A stretch of DNA of 64,000 nucleotides from contig WRLF01000005.1 in the NCBI GenBank assembly GCA_009777735.1, forward strand, positions 62,001 to 126,000. The letters are read 5' to 3'. The notes below the pieces were generated by a model. That model was given only the letters and a program-made list of their open reading frames with translations, made no database searches and had not been told where the DNA came from. Shown here one piece after another: positions 9,649 to 17,315 of the stretch. The stretch's first letter is position 1. Each line of letters begins with the position of its first letter. Source of the stretch: Treponema sp. Lineage in GTDB: Bacteria; Spirochaetota; Spirochaetia; Treponematales; Breznakiellaceae. Both the position numbers and the translations under genes were made by a program.

Positions 9649-11397
9649 ATGAAAACAGGCAAAGAAAAGTGGATTGATGATTTAATGGGCGCCATGGATA
9701 TCCGCCAGAAAGTCGGACAGCTCATGGTCTTTGGATTTTGCGGGACAGGTATTACGCCGGATGTTGCGGAGCTGATTACGAAATACCATGTCGGCGGTTT
9801 AAGGATTAGCAACCGCCTCAGATGTCTGACCATTTTCAATGATATTAAACCCGGCGAACAGCCGGATGAATGTACGCAGCGATCGCTTATAAAACCAAGC
9901 GGAAAAAACAGGGATTATGCCCTGGTTAAGAACTGCACATCGGCAACAGCGGGTGAATATGCAGGTGTGCTGAACACTCTGCGCGGGTTTGCCCTGGAAA
10001 GAAAAAATGGTATACCGCTGCATTTTACTGTTGACCAGGAAGGCAACGGCAACGACGATATGCTCTTTGGGCAGCGGCTTTTTCCGGGGCCAATGGGGCT
10101 GGCCGCATCGGGCGATACGGATTTAATTTACCGCGCCGCTCTGGCGGTTGGCAGGCAGGTGAGAGCCCTCGGTGTCAACATGATGCATTCGCCCTGCCTT
10201 GATGTTAACACAAATCCTAAAAACCCTGAAATTGCCAACAGGGCCTATTCCGATAACCCGGCGGATGTAACGAAGTATGCGCTTGCTACTCTGAAAGGTT
10301 TACAGGAAATGAACATAATCGCCACAGGCAAGCATTTTCCAGGGCGCGGAGAATCCGAGGCCGATGCGCACTGGGGGCTTCCTTCGGTTAACCTTGATCG
10401 CGATACCCTGCTCGCCGGGCATGCCGCTCCTTACAAGGCGCTGATAGATGCGGGGCTGCCGGCAATTATGTTTGCCCATTGCTGTTATCCTGCATTGGGG
10501 GTGAGCGATATACCAGCGGGAATGTCAAAAGACCTTATCCACAATTTCCTGCGTGCGGAACTTGGCTTTGAAGGCGTTATTACCACGGACAATATGATAA
10601 TGGGCGGCATCCTCAAGCAATATGAAATGAGCGATGCGGTTGTGGAAGTATTGGCGGCCGGATGTAATTTGGTTTTGATGAGGGATGAAAGCCCCATCCG
10701 TATAAAAATAATCGAAAAAGTTCTTGACGCAGTAAAATCGGGCAGGCTGAGCGAAAATCTCATTGACGATTCTGTCAAGCGCATTCTTGGTATGCGCTGG
10801 GATATGGGTATAACGGAAAACGGCGGCATTGTTGATCAGGCCAGTGCCGATGCCATACTTCGGGACGAAACGGTAAATAAAACTGCTGATGAAGCGGCGC
10901 GTAAATGCGCCCTTGTGTTAAGAGACAGGGAAAAACTACTTCCCATCAAGCCTGACGAAAATGTCCTGCTGGTGGAGCAAATTTTTCATACTCATTGGGA
11001 GGCCAATAATTTTTACTGCCATCCGGGAATGTTATGGGAAGCAATGTGTACTATTTCGCCCAACGTACACTCTGTCGAAATATCGACAACGCCATCGGAA
11101 GAAGAGATAAACAGGGTGCGTGCGAGGCTTGGTGAGGCGGATACCGTTGTGTTCACGAATTACTATAACCATAAAAGCCCGTCAAACTACAATGACTTTA
11201 TCGAAGAGATTCACCGTTCAGGCAAAAAACTTATCCTGGTAAGCAATACGGTTTACGAACTGACTAATCCGCCGGGCGTTCCTACAGTCATTGTAGCCGG
11301 CACACCGGCAGGACGCGAAAACCTTAATGTAATAGCGCAAATACTGTACGGGAATATCAACGCGACTGCGCAATCACCGCTGAAAATTACCGGTTAA
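9649..11397 (+). CDS. Glycoside hydrolase family 3, NagZ-type
   Basis: About 582 residues from the chosen ATG; family similarity (WIDDLMGAMDIRQKVGQLM) begins a few residues later. Upstream in-frame starts at 9589, 9619 and 9637 are possible; 9649 was chosen because GGA lies seven bases before it. The motif KHFPGRG (K228) is followed by D239-A-H241, the Asp-His acid/base dyad specific to NagZ-like beta-N-acetylglucosaminidases, and TTDNM places the nucleophile at Asp314. After residue 400 comes a second GH3 C-terminal-type domain, longer than in single-domain NagZ. No signal peptide is visible, so it is probably cytoplasmic. Substrates would be GlcNAc-containing wall or chitin fragments, by the dyad. 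Confidence 0.85.
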   Translation: MKTGKEKWIDDLMGAMDIRQKVGQLMVFGFCGTGITPDVAELITKYHVGGLRISNRLRCLTIFNDIKPGEQPDECTQRSLIKPSGKNRDYALVKNCTSATAGEYAGVLNTLRGFALERKNGIPLHFTVDQEGNGNDDMLFGQRLFPGPMGLAASGDTDLIYRAALAVGRQVRALGVNMMHSPCLDVNTNPKNPEIANRAYSDNPADVTKYALATLKGLQEMNIIATGKHFPGRGESEADAHWGLPSVNLDRDTLLAGHAAPYKALIDAGLPAIMFAHCCYPALGVSDIPAGMSKDLIHNFLRAELGFEGVITTDNMIMGGILKQYEMSDAVVEVLAAGCNLVLMRDESPIRIKIIEKVLDAVKSGRLSENLIDDSVKRILGMRWDMGITENGGIVDQASADAILRDETVNKTADEAARKCALVLRDREKLLPIKPDENVLLVEQIFHTHWEANNFYCHPGMLWEAMCTISPNVHSVEISTTPSEEEINRVRARLGEADTVVFTNYYNHKSPSNYNDFIEEIHRSGKKLILVSNTVYELTNPPGVPTVIVAGTPAGRENLNVIAQILYGNINATAQSPLKITG

Positions 11398-11430
11398 GGC
11401 AGACACGGGAAACACCCCATAAAATTTCAG

Positions 11431-11459
11431 TTGACACTGTTTATATATCGTGTTAACCT
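11431..11459 (+). promoter_or_regulatory. Candidate birA promoter
   Basis: An exact TTGACA at 11431-11436 is followed after 17 bases by TAACCT (11454-11459), a 3/6 match to the -10 box. A rival -10 is TATATA at 11442. Either choice puts the transcription start within a few bases of the ATG at 11470 and inside the operator described next. Confidence 0.45.
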
Positions 11460-11480
11460 TGTACTTGTTATGGTTAACAC
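11450..11480 (+). promoter_or_regulatory. BirA operator (perfect inverted repeat)
   Basis: GTGTTAACC (11450-11458) and GGTTAACAC (11472-11480) are exact reverse complements separated by 13 bases. The half-sites match the BirA operator family (GTWAAC/GTTWAC cores, as in E. coli bioO), though the E. coli spacer is longer. The site covers the likely -10 region and the birA start codon, so biotinyl-AMP-bound BirA could repress its own gene and the transporter genes downstream. Confidence 0.7.
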
Positions 11481-12549
11481 AAATAGCAATACCGGTTCAG
11501 CAGTATCTACCGTGGTCTCTACAAAGGCAAAAGTCCTTATGTCTCTGCGTGGAAGTGCCGGAAAACCAATCAGCGGCAGTATATTGGCAGAGGCAATGGG
11601 TATTTCCCGTGTTGCAGTGTGGAAAGGGATACAGGCCCTTATTGAAGCGGGATATCCTGTTGAGGCCTCTGATGCTGGGTATACTCTAAGCCCCGATACG
11701 GGGAACGATTTTCTCTATCCCTGGGAATTCGGTGAAAAAGAAGCGATATTCCGCTATTTTGACAATACCGGCAGTACCATGGATCGGGCGCGGGAATGTG
11801 CCGGAACACGTGAGGTAGTGACAGTGATAACCGCCGGAAAGCAAAGCGCTGGGAGGGGACGCAATGGCAGGGTATGGGCTTCACGCCTGGGCGGGCTGTA
11901 TTTTACCGTTCTTAACCGGCCGTATACAGCTGAACCGAAAATGGCCATAGCCGATTATTCCCTGCCCGCGATGATGTATCACATTGCCATTGCCCGTGTT
12001 CTGGGTTCTGTATGCGGTAAGGCAGCCCGGCTGCGCTGGCCAAACGACATCTATATTGGCAAACAAAAAATTGCCGGAGTGATGACCGAGATTGGCGGTG
12101 AAGGGGATGCCATTAACTGGCTGGCTGTAGGGATAGGGATAAATGCAAACAATAAAGTTCCGTCGGAAAAGGCAGTCAGTTGTGCCGGGATTACCGGTCA
12201 TCCGGTTTCCCGCCGCGATCTTTTACTGAAAATACTGGATGAAGCAGAATCTGTAAAAAAAGAGTTTAGCACCGGTACTGTGTATGCACAGGGAAACCGG
12301 CTGCTGGCCGCCGAATGGAATTCACTGGCCGATTGCATGGGGGCAAGGATAGCGATTGTCAGTTCCGGTTCGTATGAACCCGCAGCGCTAAAATCTCAGC
12401 CGGTTGATTCAAAAGACCGTGTTCTTGCAAAGGGGATTTTTGCCGGGGTTGATCCGGCGGGACGCTGCATAATTAAACCGGAAAGCGGGGAAGGGATCCG
12501 GTATTTTAATCCGGGGCCGGTGTCGGTGGTATATATAAATAATAGTTAA
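11470..12549 (+). CDS. birA: BirA bifunctional biotin ligase / biotin repressor
   Basis: 359 residues from the ATG at 11470; the upstream in-frame TTG at 11431 is the first base of a consensus -35 box and was rejected. The N-terminal 15-70 is a winged helix (SGSILAEAMGISRVAVWKGI) for operator binding; the ligase domain has GRGRNGRVWAS for biotinyl-AMP formation and LRWPNDIYI and KIAGVMTEI as in group II BirA. It makes biotinyl-5'-AMP and transfers biotin to carboxyl-carrier lysines. The presence of the DNA-binding domain, plus the operator on its own promoter and bioY 24 bases downstream, indicates an autoregulated biotin uptake operon. No Shine-Dalgarno sequence is seen before the ATG. Confidence 0.9.
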   Translation: MVNTNSNTGSAVSTVVSTKAKVLMSLRGSAGKPISGSILAEAMGISRVAVWKGIQALIEAGYPVEASDAGYTLSPDTGNDFLYPWEFGEKEAIFRYFDNTGSTMDRARECAGTREVVTVITAGKQSAGRGRNGRVWASRLGGLYFTVLNRPYTAEPKMAIADYSLPAMMYHIAIARVLGSVCGKAARLRWPNDIYIGKQKIAGVMTEIGGEGDAINWLAVGIGINANNKVPSEKAVSCAGITGHPVSRRDLLLKILDEAESVKKEFSTGTVYAQGNRLLAAEWNSLADCMGARIAIVSSGSYEPAALKSQPVDSKDRVLAKGIFAGVDPAGRCIIKPESGEGIRYFNPGPVSVVYINNS

Positions 12550-12551
12550 AA

Positions 12552-12572
12552 GGTAAGAGGTAAGAGGTAAAA
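12552..12572 (+). repeat. Heptamer repeat acting as bioY ribosome-binding site
   Basis: Three 7-base units, GGTAAGA, GGTAAGA, GGTAAAA, end directly at the bioY ATG. The AGAGG within them is the Shine-Dalgarno sequence. Almost the same repeat precedes sir2 at 54022. Confidence 0.6.
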
Positions 12573-13130
12573 ATGAGTGGCAGGAAAATGATTGTTCGGT
12601 TGGTTTTTACGGCTTTGTTTGCGGCGCTGATTTCGGCGGGGGCGTTTATTGTAGTCCCCATCGGGCCTGTTCCCATTGTGCTGCAAAACCTTTTTACCCT
12701 GCTCGCCGGTCTGGTTCTGGGGCCTGTTTTGGGATCTTCGGCGGTGGGGCTATTTCTCGCGGCAGGAGCAATAGGCCTTCCGGTGTTTGCCAATACCGGT
12801 GCGCCGATGGGTATAGCCCGGATTATGGGGCCAACGGGCGGTTACCTGTTTGGTTATCTTCTGGGGACCCTTACAGCAGGTCTTATCATAGGTTTTCCGC
12901 GTCCGGAAAAAAAAACACCTGTTTGGCGGATTATACTTGCGGTGGCCGCGGCAACGATTATTGTATACATACCAGGTTTACTCAGGCTGAAATTTGTTTT
13001 AGATTTTGACTGGGCCCGAACATTTACCGTTGGCTTTCTTCCCTTCATTATTGGTGATGCGATCAAGGGAGTTGCTGCCGGATTGATTGCTCCGCGCCTG
13101 CGCCGAATTGCTTCGCAGTTGCTTGCTTAG
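12573..13130 (+). CDS. bioY: BioY, biotin-specific S component of ECF transporter
   Basis: 185 residues, very hydrophobic with about six transmembrane helices. The sequence IGPVPIVLQN near residue 30 and the Gly-rich GAPMGIARIMGPTGGYLFGY segment near 75-95 are the usual BioY signatures for biotin binding. It binds biotin in the cytoplasmic membrane and works with an energising module, here encoded directly downstream by ecfA and ecfT. It follows birA by 23 bases and is presumably under the same BirA operator. Confidence 0.9.
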   Translation: MSGRKMIVRLVFTALFAALISAGAFIVVPIGPVPIVLQNLFTLLAGLVLGPVLGSSAVGLFLAAGAIGLPVFANTGAPMGIARIMGPTGGYLFGYLLGTLTAGLIIGFPRPEKKTPVWRIILAVAAATIIVYIPGLLRLKFVLDFDWARTFTVGFLPFIIGDAIKGVAAGLIAPRLRRIASQLLA

Positions 13131-13161
13131 TATTATGTAAAAAGAATATTCCAATATTAAT

Positions 13162-13259
13162 CACATGGAGGCACGAAGGAACAAAGGACACAAAGAAGAG
13201 AGAAATGAGGAAGGAAAAATAAAACTCCAACCTCCGTGTCTCTGTGTCTCCGTGAGAGG
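13162..13259. repeat. Dispersed 'cacggagacacagaga' type inverted repeat
   Basis: Left arm CATGGAGGCACGAAGGAAC.. and right arm ..CCTCCGTGTCTCTGTGTC are diverged inverted copies of the CACGGAGACACAGAG-type repeat found scattered in many bacterial genomes. It lies between bioY and ecfA. Translating it gives the well-known spurious HGDTETRR-type peptide on the minus strand, and a false N-terminal extension of ecfA on the plus strand. Confidence 0.65.
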
Positions 13260-13275
13260 ATATTTTGGGAATAGT

Positions 13276-14079
13276 ATGATACAAACGCTTTTTTCACTGA
13301 AAAATATTATGAAAATATTTCCCGGCGCATCGGGAGAGGCATCATCATCTACCGTTCTCGATGATATCAGTTTTAATATTGATGAAGGCCAATGTTTGAT
13401 GATTGCCGGATCAAACGGATCGGGGAAGACCCTGCTGATGCGAATTGTTGCAGGTTTGCTGGAGCCAAGCGGCGGAGAAGTGTTTTTCCGGGGGCAGCCT
13501 TTATTTGCAGCCGAAAAACGGCAGAGGCGGGAAACAGAAAAAAGCCTTCGCAGGGAAGTGGGGCTGGTGTTTCAGGACGCCGATGCGCAGATAGTGGGAG
13601 AGACCGTTGCCGAAGACATTGCTTTTGGCCCAGAAAACCTCGGTTTAAGCAGCGCTGAAATACAAACCAATGTTGACCGGGCCCTTATCGCAATGGGCCT
13701 GGCCGACAAACGGGACAGCTCTCCAAGGCGGTTATCCGGCGGGGAAAAACGGCGTCTTGCCATTGCCGGAGTGCTGGCAATGGGCTGCGGTACAGTTATC
13801 ATGGACGAGCCTTTTGCCAACCTTGACTGGCCGGGAGTGGTTCAAACTCTCAGCATAATCCGCGATTTAAAAAAATCCGGCAAGACGCTTATCATACTCA
13901 CCCACGAGCTGGAAAAAGCGGCGGCTCTGGCGGACAGGCTAATAATCCTACACCGGGGACGCTTACGCGATGACGGCCCTCCTGCCAGAGTACTGGACAG
14001 TATTGATCCGGCATGGGGTGTGCGTGATCCAAGGCGGAATTACACCGCCATAGAGGACTGTTCGTGGCTGGAAACATAG
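13276..14079 (+). CDS. ECF transporter ATPase (EcfA, biotin module)
   Basis: 267 residues from the ATG at 13276 (GGGAA about six bases upstream). The frame is open further upstream but only through the repeat at 13162-13259, so a longer start was rejected. Walker A GSNGSGKT (about 45-52), signature LSGGEKRR (about 153), Walker B VIMDEP (about 175) and the switch His in ILTHE are all present. It hydrolyses ATP to drive the membrane pair EcfT-BioY. Only one EcfA gene is present, so the module may use a homodimer (BioM type) or a partner elsewhere. It overlaps ecfT by 16 bases. Confidence 0.9.
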   Translation: MIQTLFSLKNIMKIFPGASGEASSSTVLDDISFNIDEGQCLMIAGSNGSGKTLLMRIVAGLLEPSGGEVFFRGQPLFAAEKRQRRETEKSLRREVGLVFQDADAQIVGETVAEDIAFGPENLGLSSAEIQTNVDRALIAMGLADKRDSSPRRLSGGEKRRLAIAGVLAMGCGTVIMDEPFANLDWPGVVQTLSIIRDLKKSGKTLIILTHELEKAAALADRLIILHRGRLRDDGPPARVLDSIDPAWGVRDPRRNYTAIEDCSWLET

Positions 14080-14756
14080 TTTCGTCCCGCATCCCATTTG
14101 CCTACCGCTCCGGAAAAACCATACTGCACCGGGTTCCTGCCGGGCTCAAATTGCTTTTCGTTATAGCTGTTTCTGCCGCTGCCTTTGCTTCCGTCTACGG
14201 TCTTGCCGCCGCAATCCTGCTGATTTTTATCTTTTCACTAGCTGCGAAAATTCCGCCCCGGGAATTGCTGAAAGGCTGCCGTCCGGTTCTTTTCCTGTCG
14301 CTGCTCATTGTGCTGGTAAAAACTGTTGAACCGGGTTCTCAGGGGATATCGATCCTCGGTGTGTACATTCCCGCTGTCAGTACAGCCGGTTTTATCAGCG
14401 CCTTGAATACCATCCTCTGTATCCTCAGTACATTTGCCGCCGCCGCCCTTCTGTTTGCTGTCACTACCATGCGGGAACTGCGTCTTTCCATTGCAGCGGT
14501 TGAGTTAGCCGTTAAACGGTTATTTCGCCGCCGTAACTCCGTTGGATTTTTCAGCCTGGGTTTATGCCTTATGCTGGGGTTTATCCCCCGCTTTTTTGAG
14601 CTGTGGGAAACGGCGAATCTTGCCTGTGAAGCACGTTCATGCAAACATGGCCCGCGCCGGCTGCTTATTCTCATCCCGCTGGTAACTGAACAGATGATGG
14701 AGACTGCCGCCGATACCGCCCTCGCACTGGAGGCCAGGGGCCTGTCAGGTGTTTAA
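14064..14756 (+). CDS. ECF transporter transmembrane protein EcfT (BioN type)
   Basis: 230 residues from a GTG start with AGAGGAC upstream; about five hydrophobic helices. The two short Ala-Arg coupling motifs of EcfT, which insert into the ATPase grooves, can be seen as CEARSCKHG (about 191) and ALEARGLS (about 222). It joins the ATPase to BioY in the cytoplasmic membrane. The gene begins inside the end of ecfA and its 3' end overlaps the convergent GH2 gene by 12 bases. Confidence 0.85.
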   Translation: MAGNIVSSRIPFAYRSGKTILHRVPAGLKLLFVIAVSAAAFASVYGLAAAILLIFIFSLAAKIPPRELLKGCRPVLFLSLLIVLVKTVEPGSQGISILGVYIPAVSTAGFISALNTILCILSTFAAAALLFAVTTMRELRLSIAAVELAVKRLFRRRNSVGFFSLGLCLMLGFIPRFFELWETANLACEARSCKHGPRRLLILIPLVTEQMMETAADTALALEARGLSGV

Positions 14757-17189
14757 CGTAATGTCTGTTGGCGCAATTCCCGGTACCGAAGCGGTTAGTG
14801 TGCAATGTTCTTTGACTGCGGTATCAATCAGCGCGTAGATAATAAGCCTGCCCTGATTCAGGCGGCGGGTTGCTGACCGGTACTCGGTGCAGTCGGCAAT
14901 GTCGCCGTTTTCCATACCCAGGAACCGGGCAGGGCCGTTCAGGGTAATAAATACACCGGAATTACCCCTAACGCATAGGCGCCCGTTTTCGTCCAGCAGT
15001 TCCGCTTCGATTTGTATAATTCGGTACTGACCGTTCTGTACGGCAGTCTGACCGCTGCCGGCAGGCTGCCATTTACTCAGACGCAACTGTACCGGCGGTA
15101 AGGTGGATTCCAGGGTGTCTGTGACATCCGCTCCAATGCCCCGTACCGAAATTTCTCCCCGCTCAAAAGGTATTGTCCAGAGAATGCAGGTACTGTCATC
15201 GCCGCGCTTTCCCTTTCCCAGACTTTTACCGTTGCAGAACAGTTCCGCCTCATTTAAGTTTGTATAACAGGCTACTTCTATAATTTTGCCGGGCAGATAA
15301 TCCCAGCAGCGGAACAGGTGCCAGGGCGGAATTTCTCCTTCGTACCTGGGCTGTTTGCTTTCTTCACTTTCTGGTTTTAGCCGTGTTGCAAGGTAGAGCA
15401 TGGGAATATCTGTCCATAGGGCTTTCCGCCGGTAAAAAGCGGTTTTTTCATTGCCCGCAGTGTCAAGAATCCCCGCGCCGGAACAGCGGATCGGCCAGCC
15501 ATGAGCTTCTCCCAGATAGTCAATTCCTGTCCATAGGAACTGTGAGCTGATATAGTCATTGTCCCGCACCGCTTTCCACGCATCAAGGCTGTGGCTGTTC
15601 TCACTTCCCATGATGGGCAGAGCAGGGAAGCGTTTATGATCTTCCCCATAAAATTGTTCTTTGTAATTATACCCAACAACATCAAGCGCGTCATAAAAAC
15701 CCAGACGGGAGGACAGTTCCGGAAAAGCGGCTGCCAGCGTAACCGGGCGGGTAGTGTCGTGTTGTTTAACGATGCGTGCCAGATTGGCCGCAATGGTTGC
15801 CAGGCGTTCCATGTTTGGTTTGTTCCGGTTGTATTGCCGTTCAGCCGCCGGTTTATTTGCGTCATTGTTGCCGGTCATTTCCATAAACAGCGGGTGCACG
15901 TAGGGATCGTTGGGATAGTCAATTTCATTGCCGATGCTCCACATTATTACGCTGGGATGGTTGCGATCCCGCACGACCATGGCGGCAAGATCCCGCTCAT
16001 GCCATTCGATGAAATCTTCGGCATACCCCTGATGCTTTGGCGGATACACATTGTGTCCCTGCCACCACTTGTTTTTACAGCCCTCCCATTCGTCAAATGC
16101 TTCATCAATAACGAGGAATCCTATTTCATCGCAGAGATCGTATAACTCTTCCATGTGGGGGTTATGGCTCATCCGGATTGCGTTACACCCTGCCGCTTTG
16201 AGTTTTTCCAGCCGCCGCCGCCACACATCAGGCCAAACGGCAGCGCCCAGGCATCCGGCATCATGGTGGACGCAGACGCCCCGCATTTTCATGGATTTTC
16301 CGTTCAGGAAAAAGCCCCTGTCGGGATCAAACGAAAAACTGCGAATCCCCGTCCTAAGCGGCGGAATGGCCGACAGCGGTTCTTTTGTACCCTCCGCATG
16401 GATTTCCAGGTTAAGCGTGTATAGATTGGGCGAATCCGGTGACCACAGTTGCGGCTTGGAAACCGGTACGGTCATCTCAAAAGGAACCTTACACGTTTTT
16501 GCCGTACACGGCTCAGTGCAAGGTGCAAGAAGAATTTCTGCACCGAATGTCTTTCCTTCCGCTGCCGTAAGCCGCGCCGTTATTCGCAATGCACCGGTGT
16601 CCGCCATGTTCCCGCAATGTACCTTGCCGGAAATGATAACATCTGCATCAGCGGGCGATTCGTCATTGGCGCTGCCGCTTCGAACAAATACGGTGGTTTC
16701 ATCGATATAAACAGGATCGTAAAAACGGACAAACACTTTGCGGTATATGCCGGAACCGGTGTACCAGCGTGAATCGGCAATATCTTCGTGGGTAACTTTT
16801 ACCGCAAGAATATTATCGCCCTCGCGCAGGCAGTGCGAAATATCATATTTGAAATTGGCATACCCAAATGGCCGTTTTCCCAGATAATACCCGTTACACC
16901 ATACCTGGCTGTTTTTATACACTCCGTCAAAATGGATAAAGGCCGATTCCCCGTTCCAGCCGGAAGGAACGGTAAAAGCCGTGCGGTACCAGCCGGTCCC
17001 TCCGGGAAGGTATCCGGTTCCGCTGGAATTTGCCGTTGAAAACGGCAATGTTACCGCCCAGTCATGGGGAACAACAACATCCTGCCATTGGGAGTCATCA
17101 GCATCAGGCTGCCACATATCAATGCTTTTTATCGGAGCATCATCAGCATTGAGGGTAAATTTCCAATTTTGTAACAATAGTGTTTTCAT
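14745..17189 (-). CDS. Glycoside hydrolase family 2, beta-galactosidase-like
   Basis: 814 residues from the ATG at 17189. The frame extends upstream to a GTG at 17276, but that stretch contains a consensus promoter that fires at 17190, so the shorter form is preferred. Order: N-terminal jelly-roll sugar-binding domain (WKFTLN..DWAVTLPF), immunoglobulin-like domain, TIM barrel with acid/base Glu422 in GNEID and nucleophile Glu530 in GSENS, then C-terminal Ig-like domains. The active-site layout fits exo-acting beta-galactosidases; beta-glucuronidase or mannosidase activity cannot be excluded. There is no signal peptide, so it is probably cytoplasmic and acts on imported oligosaccharides. It is divergent from the GH30 gene. 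Confidence 0.88.
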   Translation of the reverse strand: MKTLLLQNWKFTLNADDAPIKSIDMWQPDADDSQWQDVVVPHDWAVTLPFSTANSSGTGYLPGGTGWYRTAFTVPSGWNGESAFIHFDGVYKNSQVWCNGYYLGKRPFGYANFKYDISHCLREGDNILAVKVTHEDIADSRWYTGSGIYRKVFVRFYDPVYIDETTVFVRSGSANDESPADADVIISGKVHCGNMADTGALRITARLTAAEGKTFGAEILLAPCTEPCTAKTCKVPFEMTVPVSKPQLWSPDSPNLYTLNLEIHAEGTKEPLSAIPPLRTGIRSFSFDPDRGFFLNGKSMKMRGVCVHHDAGCLGAAVWPDVWRRRLEKLKAAGCNAIRMSHNPHMEELYDLCDEIGFLVIDEAFDEWEGCKNKWWQGHNVYPPKHQGYAEDFIEWHERDLAAMVVRDRNHPSVIMWSIGNEIDYPNDPYVHPLFMEMTGNNDANKPAAERQYNRNKPNMERLATIAANLARIVKQHDTTRPVTLAAAFPELSSRLGFYDALDVVGYNYKEQFYGEDHKRFPALPIMGSENSHSLDAWKAVRDNDYISSQFLWTGIDYLGEAHGWPIRCSGAGILDTAGNEKTAFYRRKALWTDIPMLYLATRLKPESEESKQPRYEGEIPPWHLFRCWDYLPGKIIEVACYTNLNEAELFCNGKSLGKGKRGDDSTCILWTIPFERGEISVRGIGADVTDTLESTLPPVQLRLSKWQPAGSGQTAVQNGQYRIIQIEAELLDENGRLCVRGNSGVFITLNGPARFLGMENGDIADCTEYRSATRRLNQGRLIIYALIDTAVKEHCTLTASVPGIAPTDITLNT

Positions 17190-17196
17190 AAATTTT

Positions 17197-17225
17197 ATTG
17201 TATATCCATAACCCGTCCGAGTCAA
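17197..17225 (-). promoter_or_regulatory. Promoter of GH2 gene (leaderless)
   Basis: On the minus strand TTGACT (17225-17220), 17 bases, then TACAAT (17202-17197). The expected start of transcription is 17190, one base before the ATG at 17189. No Shine-Dalgarno sequence is present. Confidence 0.6.
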
Positions 17226-17279
17226 ACCCACGCATCTGACAGCCTGCTTCTCCGGCGGTTTTTTACGGTTTCTCACCCC

Positions 17280-17307
17280 TTGCCCGGAATTGAACGGTTG
17301 CTATACT
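17280..17307 (+). promoter_or_regulatory. Promoter of GH30 gene (nearly leaderless)
   Basis: TTGCCC (17280-17285), 16 bases, TATACT (17302-17307). The expected start is 17314, two bases before the ATG at 17316. No Shine-Dalgarno sequence is seen. Confidence 0.5.
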
Positions 17308-17315
17308 GTAAATGT

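Noticed and set aside
13165..13275. N-terminal extension of the ECF ATPase
   Set aside because: It is made of the same repeat; family similarity begins at the ATG at 13276.
13063..13284. Minus-strand frame giving an HGDTETRR-type peptide
   Set aside because: This is the translation of a dispersed DNA repeat and a known false gene in many genomes.
17190..17276. 29-residue extension of the GH2 enzyme
   Set aside because: The stretch contains a consensus promoter with +1 at 17190, so it is probably not transcribed for this gene.
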